From CAZDCD01 sp964503885 (GTDB lineage: Bacteria; Bacteroidota; Bacteroidia; Bacteroidales; UBA10428), in contig CAZDCD010000026.1 in assembly GCA_964503885.1 (NCBI GenBank), positions 1 to 59,725 on the forward strand: a stretch of 59,725 bases of DNA, read 5' to 3'. The notes beneath the pieces were generated by a model that saw only the letters and a list, made by a program, of their open reading frames with translations, made no database searches and was not told the DNA's origin. A program made the position numbers and the translations under genes. Shown here in pieces: positions 44,860 to 52,823 of the stretch (position 1 is the stretch's first letter; the number at the start of each line of letters is the position of its first letter).

Positions 44860-46173
44860 ATGGACCAGAATGCCGGTTTACATATGAATCCAGGTCAATC
44901 AATGATTGAATTCATAACTGATCTTTTCCCCATTTGCCGGAGTATTACGGGAAAAGGCACAAGAGAAACGTTGCAACGAATTGCAGGCCGCATTCCTTTA
45001 AAATTGACTGAAATCCCAACAGGAACCAGGGTGTTTGACTGGGAGATACCACAAGAATGGAATATTAATGATGCTTATATTATTGATCCTAAAGGAAATA
45101 AAATAGTTGATTTTCAGAATCTTAATCTTCACGTTTTAAATTACAGCACTCCCTTCAATGATAAAGTTGATCTCAAAACTCTGAAAGAACATCTTTTTAC
45201 CATCCCTGAAAAACCGAGTCTGGTGCCTTACAGAACATCTTATTATTCGGAAAACTGGGGATTTTGCCTTAGCCACAACCAATATCTGAGCCTGGAGGAC
45301 GGAGAATATGAAGCAGTTATCGATTCATCGCTCACAAGCGGCAGTCTTACATACGGTGAGGCCTATTTCAAGGGTGAATCGGAAGAGGAAATGCTGATAT
45401 CGACACATATTTGTCATCCCTCGCTGTGCAACGACAATCTTACTGGAATTGCTGTTTGTACCTTTCTTGCAGACTATCTTTCAAAAATAGGGCACCATTA
45501 TTCGTACCGGTTCTTATTTATTCCCGGTACCATAGGGGCCATTGCCTGGCTGGCTCAAAATGAAAAACGGCTTGATAAGATCAGGTATGGTCTGGTTGCT
45601 TCTCTTTTGGGACTGGACGCCAGATTTACCTATAAAAGAACGCGTGCAGGGAATGCTAAAATCGATACCATTGTTGAATATGTAATTGGTAAAGGAGGCA
45701 AAAAACACGATGTAATTGATTTTATTCCATACGGATACGACGAACGACAATTTTGTTCACCAGGCATAAATTTACCCGTAGGTAATGTTACACGCATTCC
45801 TTTCGGTGAATATCCTGAATACCATACTTCTGCCGATAATCTTGACCTGATATCTGCAAATGCATTGTATGATTCTTATCTCACCCTTCAGGAGATAATT
45901 ACACATGTCGAAGGCGATCGCAGTTATGTAAATCTTTTCCCGAAATGTGAACCTCAACTGGGAAAAAGAGGCCTGTATGATAATATTGGAGGCAGGAATG
46001 ACAGCAAAACAATGCAACTGGCTTTTCTATGGATTCTGAATTTTTCAGATGGCAATTACAGCCTGACAGATATTTGCATGAAATCAGGAATCAAACTCGA
46101 AACTTTGGTGGAAGCCACTGATTTGTTGATTTCTAATAAACTGATTGAAAAATTAGAATACAACAATGCCTAA
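44860..46173 (+). CDS. DUF4910 family protein (M28 aminopeptidase-like fold with winged-helix tail)
   Basis: A 437-residue cytoplasmic protein. The N-terminal segment LFPICRSITGKGTRETL is typical of the DUF4910 family. A metallopeptidase-like core follows, with STHICHPSLCNDNLTG (His183, His186, Asp192) and later PEYHTSADNLDL, residues that resemble the zinc ligands of M28 peptidases. The last 80 residues look like a winged-helix domain (TDICMKSGIKLETLVEATDLL). Genes of this family often sit in polysaccharide loci; its reaction is not established. It may remove an amide or ester group from a sugar or precursor. The gap to the methyltransferase is six bases. Confidence 0.82.
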   Translation: MDQNAGLHMNPGQSMIEFITDLFPICRSITGKGTRETLQRIAGRIPLKLTEIPTGTRVFDWEIPQEWNINDAYIIDPKGNKIVDFQNLNLHVLNYSTPFNDKVDLKTLKEHLFTIPEKPSLVPYRTSYYSENWGFCLSHNQYLSLEDGEYEAVIDSSLTSGSLTYGEAYFKGESEEEMLISTHICHPSLCNDNLTGIAVCTFLADYLSKIGHHYSYRFLFIPGTIGAIAWLAQNEKRLDKIRYGLVASLLGLDARFTYKRTRAGNAKIDTIVEYVIGKGGKKHDVIDFIPYGYDERQFCSPGINLPVGNVTRIPFGEYPEYHTSADNLDLISANALYDSYLTLQEIITHVEGDRSYVNLFPKCEPQLGKRGLYDNIGGRNDSKTMQLAFLWILNFSDGNYSLTDICMKSGIKLETLVEATDLLISNKLIEKLEYNNA

Positions 46174-46223
46174 ATTGCGTGCTAAAATATTGAATATATG
46201 TTAATTAACACGAAATAATATCA

Positions 46224-47531
46224 ATGAAATTCACTGAATCACTTAAAGTACAAAAAAAATTCAACGAGCTTATTCCAGGAGGTAGTCATACCTATGCAAA
46301 AGGGGACGATCAATTCCCGGAATTTATGCCTTCTTATATTGTCAAAGGTAAAGGATGCCATGTTTGGGATATGGATGGTAATGAGTTTATTGAATTCGGT
46401 ATGGGATTAAGAAGCGTAACTCTTGGACATGCCTTTAAACCCATAGTGAAAGCAGCTTATAAACAAATGTTGCTTGGTAACAATTATGTGAGGCCGGCCA
46501 AAATAGAACTTGAATGTGCAGAAGAATTTAAAAGCGTAATAAATGGTGCGGATATGGTAAAGTTTTGCAAGGATGGCTCCGATGCAACCACTGGGGCCGT
46601 TAAACTGGCCAGGGCTTATACCGGCAGGGATTTGATAGCTGTATGTGCAAACCATCCTTTCTTTGCAGTGGATGACTGGTTTATAGGTACTACACCTGTT
46701 TCTGCTGGCATTCCACAGGTTATTAAAGACATGACGGTAAAGTTTAATTATAATGATCTGGAAAATGCACAAAGCTTATTTGATAAATATCCGAATCAGA
46801 TTGCCTGCATCATACTTGAGGCCGAGAAGCTAGAGCCACCAAAAGATAATTATTTGAATAAACTTAAAGAATTGTGCCACAAAAACGGAGCAGTTTTCAT
46901 TCTCGATGAAATGATAACCGGTTTCAGATGGCATCTGGGCGGTGCACAAAAGAAATACAATGTCATTCCTGATTTATCAACATTCGGGAAAGCACTCGGT
47001 AATGGTTTCGCCATTTCTGCATTGGCTGGCAAAAAAGAAATAATGGAACTGGGAGGCCTTCATCATAAAAAGGAAAGGGTTTTCCTTTTATCAACAACGC
47101 ATGGAGCGGAAAACCATGCACTGGCAGCCGCTATTGCAACCATAAAATTCTATAAAGAAAACAAGGTAATAGAAAGACTTGATGAACAGGGAAATAAGCT
47201 TGCCACTGGAGTTAACAAAGCCTCAAAAGATCTTGGATTGGAAGATCATATCAGCATTATAGGTCCCAATTGTTGTTCGGTTTATACAACAAGGGATCAG
47301 GATAAAAATCCTTCACAACCATTCAGAACTCTCTTCATTCAGGAACAAATGAAAAGAGGTTTATTAATGCCCTCCAGTATAGTCTCATATTCGCATTCTG
47401 ATAAAGATATTGAAGCTACTATTCAGAGGATGCATGAAGCCATGGTCATATATAAAAGAGCGCTCAATGAGGGAATTGATAAATATCTTGAGGGGAGACC
47501 GGTAGCGCCGGTATACAGAAAATATAATTAA
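46224..47531 (+). CDS. Class III aminotransferase, glutamate-1-semialdehyde aminomutase-like
   Basis: A 435-residue fold type I PLP enzyme. PLP-site landmarks are FCKDGSDATTGAVKLAR near 114-130, ILDEMITGFR near 226-235 with Asp228, and FGKALGNGF with the Schiff-base Lys256. It resembles HemL and other class III aminotransferases. Location at the end of a nucleotide-sugar cassette, with no other tetrapyrrole gene nearby, makes a role in aminating a sugar or an acyl side group more likely than heme synthesis. The 50-base gap to the DUF4910 gene suggests the same operon. Confidence 0.86.
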   Translation: MKFTESLKVQKKFNELIPGGSHTYAKGDDQFPEFMPSYIVKGKGCHVWDMDGNEFIEFGMGLRSVTLGHAFKPIVKAAYKQMLLGNNYVRPAKIELECAEEFKSVINGADMVKFCKDGSDATTGAVKLARAYTGRDLIAVCANHPFFAVDDWFIGTTPVSAGIPQVIKDMTVKFNYNDLENAQSLFDKYPNQIACIILEAEKLEPPKDNYLNKLKELCHKNGAVFILDEMITGFRWHLGGAQKKYNVIPDLSTFGKALGNGFAISALAGKKEIMELGGLHHKKERVFLLSTTHGAENHALAAAIATIKFYKENKVIERLDEQGNKLATGVNKASKDLGLEDHISIIGPNCCSVYTTRDQDKNPSQPFRTLFIQEQMKRGLLMPSSIVSYSHSDKDIEATIQRMHEAMVIYKRALNEGIDKYLEGRPVAPVYRKYN

Positions 47532-47609
47532 TGAAGCCCATTATGGGCATCTATAAAAAAATTCCTGTATTTGTTAATTGTTCTTCTTTGCATTTGAAGG
47601 TATTCTGTT

Positions 47610-47856
47610 TAACAAACCGGGAAATTGACACAAGATAATTACCTGTATTATTCCGAATTATCGGATCTTATAGGTTATTTTAAAGAAGTGATTTCCTATT
47701 ATGTCAAGAAATATAACATACATCCTTTGACCATCGGAATAATACATCTCTTTTTTCGATAGGATCATCCTTAAAAATGAAAATGAATCATTTGGTCATT
47801 ATGATCCCTTTATTTATCAAATTGACAGCTCTTATGGTATTCTCGGACATTTTTAG
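47610..47856 (+). pseudogene. Possible gene relic with frameshift
   Basis: Two protein-like stretches join only through a +1 frameshift near 47757: first SELSDLIGYFKEVISYYVKK, then ENESFGHYDPFIYQIDSSYG ending at TAG 47854-47856. No start codon or family is recognised. The rest of 47532-47961 is A/T-rich and holds no other feature. Confidence 0.25.
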
Positions 47857-47961
47857 TGATTACATTTGCTTCGATTATTTCATTAAAAAATCAATTTTTA
47901 TCTCTTATACAAAAATACACCAAACGTTATTAAGCCTATAACCAAATAAGATGAATCAGTT

Positions 47962-48376
47962 ATGAATAAAATAAGCAGCCTAATAACCTCGATTTTCTTG
48001 CTGATAGCTGCCTCGTTGTTTATCATCAGCAGTTATTCTCAGACTTGTCGTTCCAGAATGATTTCGAACAGGAAGCTTAAAGAAACTGGAGACACCATAC
48101 TTGATGATTTCTGCAGTGCTCACGATGCCAAATGTACAACAAGTCTAATAAACGTTAAGGACGAAAGAATCTGTTATACAAAATACTCTGTTGTAACCAA
48201 ATTCATGGCTGTAGCTGATCATGCGGATTACAGTTTTTCAACCACTTCAAGTTTCACAATGGAGAAGAATTTGCGTGGACCCATTCGGATAATTTTTCAA
48301 TGTTGAACATGGTATGGAAAGCGGCATAGAGCTGAAGCTATCTGTTATTCCTAAAACACGAATAAAGAATTTCTGA
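47962..48376 (+). pseudogene. Decayed N-terminal fragment of a LamG-type T9SS surface protein
   Basis: The frame 47962-48306 has a signal peptide (MNKISSLITSIFLLI to SYSQ) and then TCRSRMISNRKLKE, VADHADYSFSTTSSFTME. These align with SCPSGMISYWRLQE and VPDHSDFDWAGTASFTIE of the LamG protein encoded at 31073. After the stop a shifted frame continues as FNVEHGMESGIELKLSV to a TGA at 48374-48376. The remaining 800 residues are gone. It is a broken paralog inside the polysaccharide locus. Confidence 0.7.
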
Positions 48377-48460
48377 AATCAATAAGCTAATATAAATGCG
48401 AATCAGATACATATTTTCTAACGTTGGCAGCTCCATACTTCAGCATTGTTATTAATTAAT

Positions 48461-48468
48461 TACATTTG
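48461..48468 (+). promoter_or_regulatory. Bacteroidota -7 box (TACATTTG) before the glycosyltransferase block
   Basis: An exact TAnnTTTG, 51 bases upstream of the ATG at 48520 and directly after the decayed region. It may drive the second half of the polysaccharide locus. Confidence 0.45.
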
Positions 48469-48519
48469 AAATATTATTTAAAATAAAAACGGCTAATAAT
48501 TTAAATAAAATCATTGTTT

Positions 48520-49503
48520 ATGAGCTTATCATCAACCTCAAAAAACGAACCGCTTGTAAGTATTGTTGTCCCTGTATATAACGGAGGAGAGTATTTTGAA
48601 GCATGTCTTGAAAGTATACTCAATCAGACATATCAGAACTGGGAGTGCATTATTAATAACAATTGCAGTGAAGATAATACTATGGAAACGGCTATGAAAT
48701 ATGCCAATAAAGACAAAAGATTTAAACTATTCTCAAATGAAACTTTTGTCAGAATGACACCAAACTGGAATATAGCCTGCAGCAAAATAAGTACATCATC
48801 AAAATATTTAAGGGTATTTGGTGCTGATGACTGGCTCTTTCCTGAAAGCATCGAAAAAATGGTGGCTTTAATGGAAAAGTTTCCTTCAATAGGAATATGC
48901 TCCTCATATCGGTTAAACGATAGAATGGTTGATATGGATGGTTTGAATATTTGGGATGGAAATGTTTTTAATGGTAAAGAATTACTGTACAAACAACTTT
49001 GTCATACTCTTGATATCTCCGGATCCAATTCTACGGTTATGTTTTCAATTGAACACCTTAAGAAAATACCACGATATCCTGTTATATTTGATGAATCGAC
49101 CTATCATGAAGACACCGAATTGATGTATGAAATAATGAATATCTCGGACGTGGGGTTCGTTTTTCAGGTTTTAAGTTATACACGGCGACATGAAAAAGCT
49201 TATACAACAACTGAAGTGTATAGGTACAATACCATACTTCAGCTAAATGAGAAAGTATTGTGGGTTTACAAAGAAAACGACAAAACATTAAACAGACTAT
49301 ACAGAGCCTGCAGGTTAAGCTATGCCTATTTTTTGTTCTACAAAGCAATCACTTTTGATTGGGCGAGTATTAGGTGGCATAAAAAATATATCATCAGAAG
49401 ATTTAAATTCTATGAGTATATCATTGGCATACTGGTTTGCAATAAACTATCAAGATTTCTGGCCAGAATCATTCACAAAATCATAAAAAAGATAACCTGG
49501 TAA
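48520..49503 (+). CDS. Family 2 glycosyltransferase
   Basis: A 327-residue inverting GT-A enzyme from the ATG at 48520; a TTG two codons earlier is less likely. The nucleotide-sugar site is VSIVVPVYNGGEYFEACL near residues 15-32, INNNCSEDNTME follows, and RVFGADDWLFPESIEKM near 98-114 carries the acidic metal-binding pair. DESTYHEDTELMYEI holds the likely catalytic acidic residue. The C-terminal 70 residues are basic with hydrophobic patches and probably lie on the membrane. Donor and acceptor sugars are unknown. It is the first gene after the decayed stretch. Confidence 0.9.
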   Translation: MSLSSTSKNEPLVSIVVPVYNGGEYFEACLESILNQTYQNWECIINNNCSEDNTMETAMKYANKDKRFKLFSNETFVRMTPNWNIACSKISTSSKYLRVFGADDWLFPESIEKMVALMEKFPSIGICSSYRLNDRMVDMDGLNIWDGNVFNGKELLYKQLCHTLDISGSNSTVMFSIEHLKKIPRYPVIFDESTYHEDTELMYEIMNISDVGFVFQVLSYTRRHEKAYTTTEVYRYNTILQLNEKVLWVYKENDKTLNRLYRACRLSYAYFLFYKAITFDWASIRWHKKYIIRRFKFYEYIIGILVCNKLSRFLARIIHKIIKKITW

Positions 49504-49546
49504 TTGCGGTTAATTTTACTCATTTATAAATTATTTCAATTGTATT

Positions 49547-49554
49547 TATTTTTG
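49547..49554 (+). promoter_or_regulatory. Bacteroidota -7 box (TATTTTTG) before the flippase gene
   Basis: An exact TAnnTTTG, 21 bases upstream of the ATG at 49575. The surroundings are very A/T-rich, so chance is possible. Confidence 0.3.
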
Positions 49555-49574
49555 CGGACTATATAATTATTAGA

Positions 49575-51008
49575 ATGGGATTTAAGAAAACCTTTTTAAA
49601 AAATGCAGCAGTTTTTAGTGGGTTCGGCTCTGCGGGAATGTTTCTGGAGTTTGTTTCTACAATGATACTATCAAGGTTCTTAACTAAAGAAGAATATGGT
49701 TTTGTAGCGATTATTTCAATATTCAGCGGTTTCATCAGCATGTTTGCCAATACAGGTTTATCACATGGAGTAATCAGAAGTGATTACGGATATCATTTTC
49801 ATAAACTTGTTTTTAACCTTTCAGTCTGGATTGGTGTCGGACTGACCGTATGTCTATGTCTGTTGTCTGTTCCGATATCCATTTTGTTTGAAAACAAACT
49901 TTTGGTCCTTCCCACAATTATTATTTCGGTTCAATTCATTGGGGGTGCGTTAACTATCGTTCCAAACTCTATACTCGAAAAAAGACTGGATTTTAAATAT
50001 ATAGGGAAATTAAATTTGTTTCTTACCCTGTTTGTTATTCTGTCTATGAATATTATGGCAATTGCAGGTCTTTCATACTGGGCTCTTATTATTCCTCCAA
50101 TAGTGAAGCCGTTTATTCAATATTTATTCCTGGAAAGGAAGGTAAAGTTCGGTATTCATCTTTATGGCTGGAAAATGACAAAGATGGGTTTTCAAAAGGT
50201 CAAATCGCTTATTCGCAGTATTTCAATATTTAATATCATTAATTATTTTGCAAGAAATACAGATAATTATGTACTGGGGAAATATTATGGTGAAGGTGAA
50301 CTGGGTCTTTATAACAGGGCTTACAAATTTCTTTACCTTGTAATTAAGCTTATAAATACGAACATGGGACCTGTTTTGTTTCCCAGTCTAAAAGATGCCC
50401 AAAACAGAGGTGAAGACATCAAACCCTATTTTTTAAATATCCTGGGTGTTATGAGCCTGATTGCTATGGTGGTCTCAGTTCCATTAATAGTGTTCCCTAA
50501 GGAATTGTCTTACTTGCTATGGGGTTCGCAGTGGGTGGAAGTGGCCAACTATCTGCCTTATATTGGCGCCATTATTCCGCTTCAAACTCTTACTATTTCA
50601 GCAATGGATTTATATATGCTGGCAAAAAAGGAGAGAGTCTATCTTACACTGGGTATTCCTATGTCATTAATACTTGTTGCAGGAATTGTAGCTGGTGCAT
50701 TTTATTCATCATATCATGTGATCCGCTTCTACGCACTTGCATTTGTGGTTGTACAAATTCCTGTAGACCTCTTTTTCGGGCATTATAGAATTTTGAAATT
50801 TTCAGCAAAACAAATAGTATATTTTTGGATGCCAAAAGTAATTCTTACTACCGGTATGATATTTTCTATCTGGCAATTTAACCGTATCATAACAGCAATT
50901 CTAGTCGTTGCATACATAACTTTTGATCTGCTCCAATACGGAAAGGATATTTTTAAAATAATACTGGCTGGAAAAGAGCAGGCCATGACGCTAATAACAA
51001 AGAAATAA
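49575..51008 (+). CDS. Wzx-type polysaccharide flippase
   Basis: A 477-residue inner-membrane protein with about 12-14 helices of the oligosaccharide flippase (MOP) family. The beginning, GFKKTFLKNAAVFSGFGSAGMFLEF, and the motif LTKEEYGFVAIISIFSGF are typical. The conserved DNYVLGKYYGEGELGLYNRAYKFL segment lies near residues 233-256. It moves lipid-linked repeat units to the periplasm. With the Wzy-like polymerase three genes downstream it points to Wzx/Wzy-dependent assembly. Confidence 0.92.
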   Translation: MGFKKTFLKNAAVFSGFGSAGMFLEFVSTMILSRFLTKEEYGFVAIISIFSGFISMFANTGLSHGVIRSDYGYHFHKLVFNLSVWIGVGLTVCLCLLSVPISILFENKLLVLPTIIISVQFIGGALTIVPNSILEKRLDFKYIGKLNLFLTLFVILSMNIMAIAGLSYWALIIPPIVKPFIQYLFLERKVKFGIHLYGWKMTKMGFQKVKSLIRSISIFNIINYFARNTDNYVLGKYYGEGELGLYNRAYKFLYLVIKLINTNMGPVLFPSLKDAQNRGEDIKPYFLNILGVMSLIAMVVSVPLIVFPKELSYLLWGSQWVEVANYLPYIGAIIPLQTLTISAMDLYMLAKKERVYLTLGIPMSLILVAGIVAGAFYSSYHVIRFYALAFVVVQIPVDLFFGHYRILKFSAKQIVYFWMPKVILTTGMIFSIWQFNRIITAILVVAYITFDLLQYGKDIFKIILAGKEQAMTLITKK

Positions 51009-51088
51009 GGAAGTTCAATCTTTGACGATCAGTTTCTTTCTGTATATTTCAGTTTGATTACCTTATTAAGTACCGGAAAATAAAAAAA

Positions 51089-51889
51089 ATGAAAAAAAGT
51101 CTGAAAGTAGCAGTTGCCCAGTCTGATTCAGTTCCGTTTGAGGTAGATGTTAACCTGCAAAGAATTGAATACCTGGCTTCACGAGCAAAACAGGATGATG
51201 TAAGGCTCATCGTTTTTCCGGAGCTTTTTAATGTCGGTTATGACTTGGCGGGTTTACGTACTTTAGACTACAATTTTGAACATTCACTGGATTTTATTAA
51301 AAAAACAGCTAAAGCTTCACAGCTACACATTTGTTGCGGTATGCTGGAAAAAGAAAACGACAGGCTTTACAATTCGTTGTTTGTTGTCAGCGATAAAGGT
51401 CATCTGGTTACCAGGTACAGAAAGGCAAACCTGTTTCCGTTAAGCACCGAGGAAGAAGTATTTCAACCCGGCAATGAATTTGTAGTTTTTGATATCGATC
51501 CCTTCAGGTTCGGTCTGATGATCTGTTACGATATAAGGTTTCCGGAGATCTCCACCGAATATATTCACCGTAATTGCAATGCCCTGATCATTTCCTCAGC
51601 ATTTCCTTTCCCAAGGCTTGATCACTGGAGGATTTTGCTGCGCAGCAGGGCCATCGAAAATCAGTGCTATGTACTGGCTTCAAACAGGGTGGGCAAAGAC
51701 GGCGGATTCTGGTTCTGCGGAAACAGCTCGATCATTGATCCATATGGAAATTACACTGCATCGATGAATGAAATTGCAGAAGGAATAGTGAGTCATGAGA
51801 TTGACCAAGGATTTCTGGAATCTACACGGAAGACCATACCCTGCCTTGCAAACAAAACAATGATTAAAAACATATTAAAGCATGAATAA
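51089..51889 (+). CDS. Carbon-nitrogen hydrolase (nitrilase superfamily)
   Basis: A 266-residue cytoplasmic enzyme with the complete catalytic triad: Glu45 in FPELFNVGY, Lys112 in RYRKANLFP and Cys146 in LMICYDIRFPE. Members hydrolyse amides or nitriles, or transfer acyl groups. The length is normal for the omega-amidase/beta-ureidopropionase type. Its position between flippase and glycosyltransferase, and an 8-base overlap with the next gene, make a role in the polysaccharide likely. A substrate such as an amidated sugar or amino-acid substituent is only inferred. Confidence 0.9.
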   Translation: MKKSLKVAVAQSDSVPFEVDVNLQRIEYLASRAKQDDVRLIVFPELFNVGYDLAGLRTLDYNFEHSLDFIKKTAKASQLHICCGMLEKENDRLYNSLFVVSDKGHLVTRYRKANLFPLSTEEEVFQPGNEFVVFDIDPFRFGLMICYDIRFPEISTEYIHRNCNALIISSAFPFPRLDHWRILLRSRAIENQCYVLASNRVGKDGGFWFCGNSSIIDPYGNYTASMNEIAEGIVSHEIDQGFLESTRKTIPCLANKTMIKNILKHE

Positions 51890-52823
51890 TCCTCTAGTTA
51901 GCGTTATTATTCCCACGCATAACAGGGCCGGGATGATTCAGAGGGCGGTGAACAGCGCCCTTGAACAGACCTATAAAAATTTGGAGATTATCGTAGTAGA
52001 CGATGCCTCCACGGATAACACCAAGGAGGTAATAGACAATTACCGGAACAGCAAAATCAAATACCTCAGGCTGGCTAAAAACAGCGGCCAGTGTATTGCC
52101 AGGAACAGAGGTATTGAAATTTCATCAGGTGAATATATTGGTTTTCTCGACTCGGATGACGAGTGGTTGCCGGTAAAAATTGAAAAGCAACTGGAGTGTT
52201 TTACAAAAGGTGATCCTTCTCTTGCCGCTGTATATGGTGTATCTTACGTTGTTGATGAAGTAAAGAATCATACGGTAATTCAGAATGCTGGTTTAAAAAA
52301 AGGAGATATTTACAACGACCTGCTTCAGGGATATTGTCCCTCAACCCCAACGCTGTTCCTTGTTAAAAGTGATATTTTAAGAGAGGTCGGAATGTTTGAT
52401 GAAAGCCTGATAACCTTTGTTGATCTTGATCTGTGGCTGCGATTCGCCAGAAAGTTTACATTTGATTATGTAGATGAGCCGGTTATCCGGAAGTACGAAC
52501 ACCTGGGAGAACAATATGTAAGCAATTTTAACCAGCGGGCAAGAGGTCTCGATCTATTGCTTGCGAAATGGGGCCCTGAAATAAGATCGAAATTTGGGAA
52601 CCCATTTTTGATCCGTTTGAAAAAACAACGCATTATCAAGACTGTTGAAAATGTTTTACTCCGGCCATCCAAGAATTACCGGAAGTCCTTTTTTAACATT
52701 ATTCGGCGACTTATACAAATCAAATCTTTCAACATACGGCTTTATGTAAAAGCTGTAGTTGTATTTTTAGTAGGACCCGATACTATGAATTATTACTACA
52801 CAAACCTGAAGAAACAAAGATGA
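51882..52823 (+). CDS. Family 2 glycosyltransferase
   Basis: A 313-residue GT-A enzyme. VSVIIPTHNRAGMIQRAV at residues 5-22, IIVVDDASTDNTKEVID near 35-51, RNRGIEISSGEYIGFLDSDD with the metal-binding DSDDEW near 90, and TFVDLDLWLRFA near 180 are the classic blocks. It overlaps the nitrilase gene (8 bases) and the polymerase gene (4 bases), so these three are translationally coupled. The sugar is unknown. Confidence 0.92.
   Translation: MNNPLVSVIIPTHNRAGMIQRAVNSALEQTYKNLEIIVVDDASTDNTKEVIDNYRNSKIKYLRLAKNSGQCIARNRGIEISSGEYIGFLDSDDEWLPVKIEKQLECFTKGDPSLAAVYGVSYVVDEVKNHTVIQNAGLKKGDIYNDLLQGYCPSTPTLFLVKSDILREVGMFDESLITFVDLDLWLRFARKFTFDYVDEPVIRKYEHLGEQYVSNFNQRARGLDLLLAKWGPEIRSKFGNPFLIRLKKQRIIKTVENVLLRPSKNYRKSFFNIIRRLIQIKSFNIRLYVKAVVVFLVGPDTMNYYYTNLKKQR

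Noticed and set aside
47532..47560. GCCCA-TTA-TGGGC hairpin after the aminotransferase gene as terminator
   Set aside because: The stem is only five base pairs and is followed by A residues rather than T on the coding strand.
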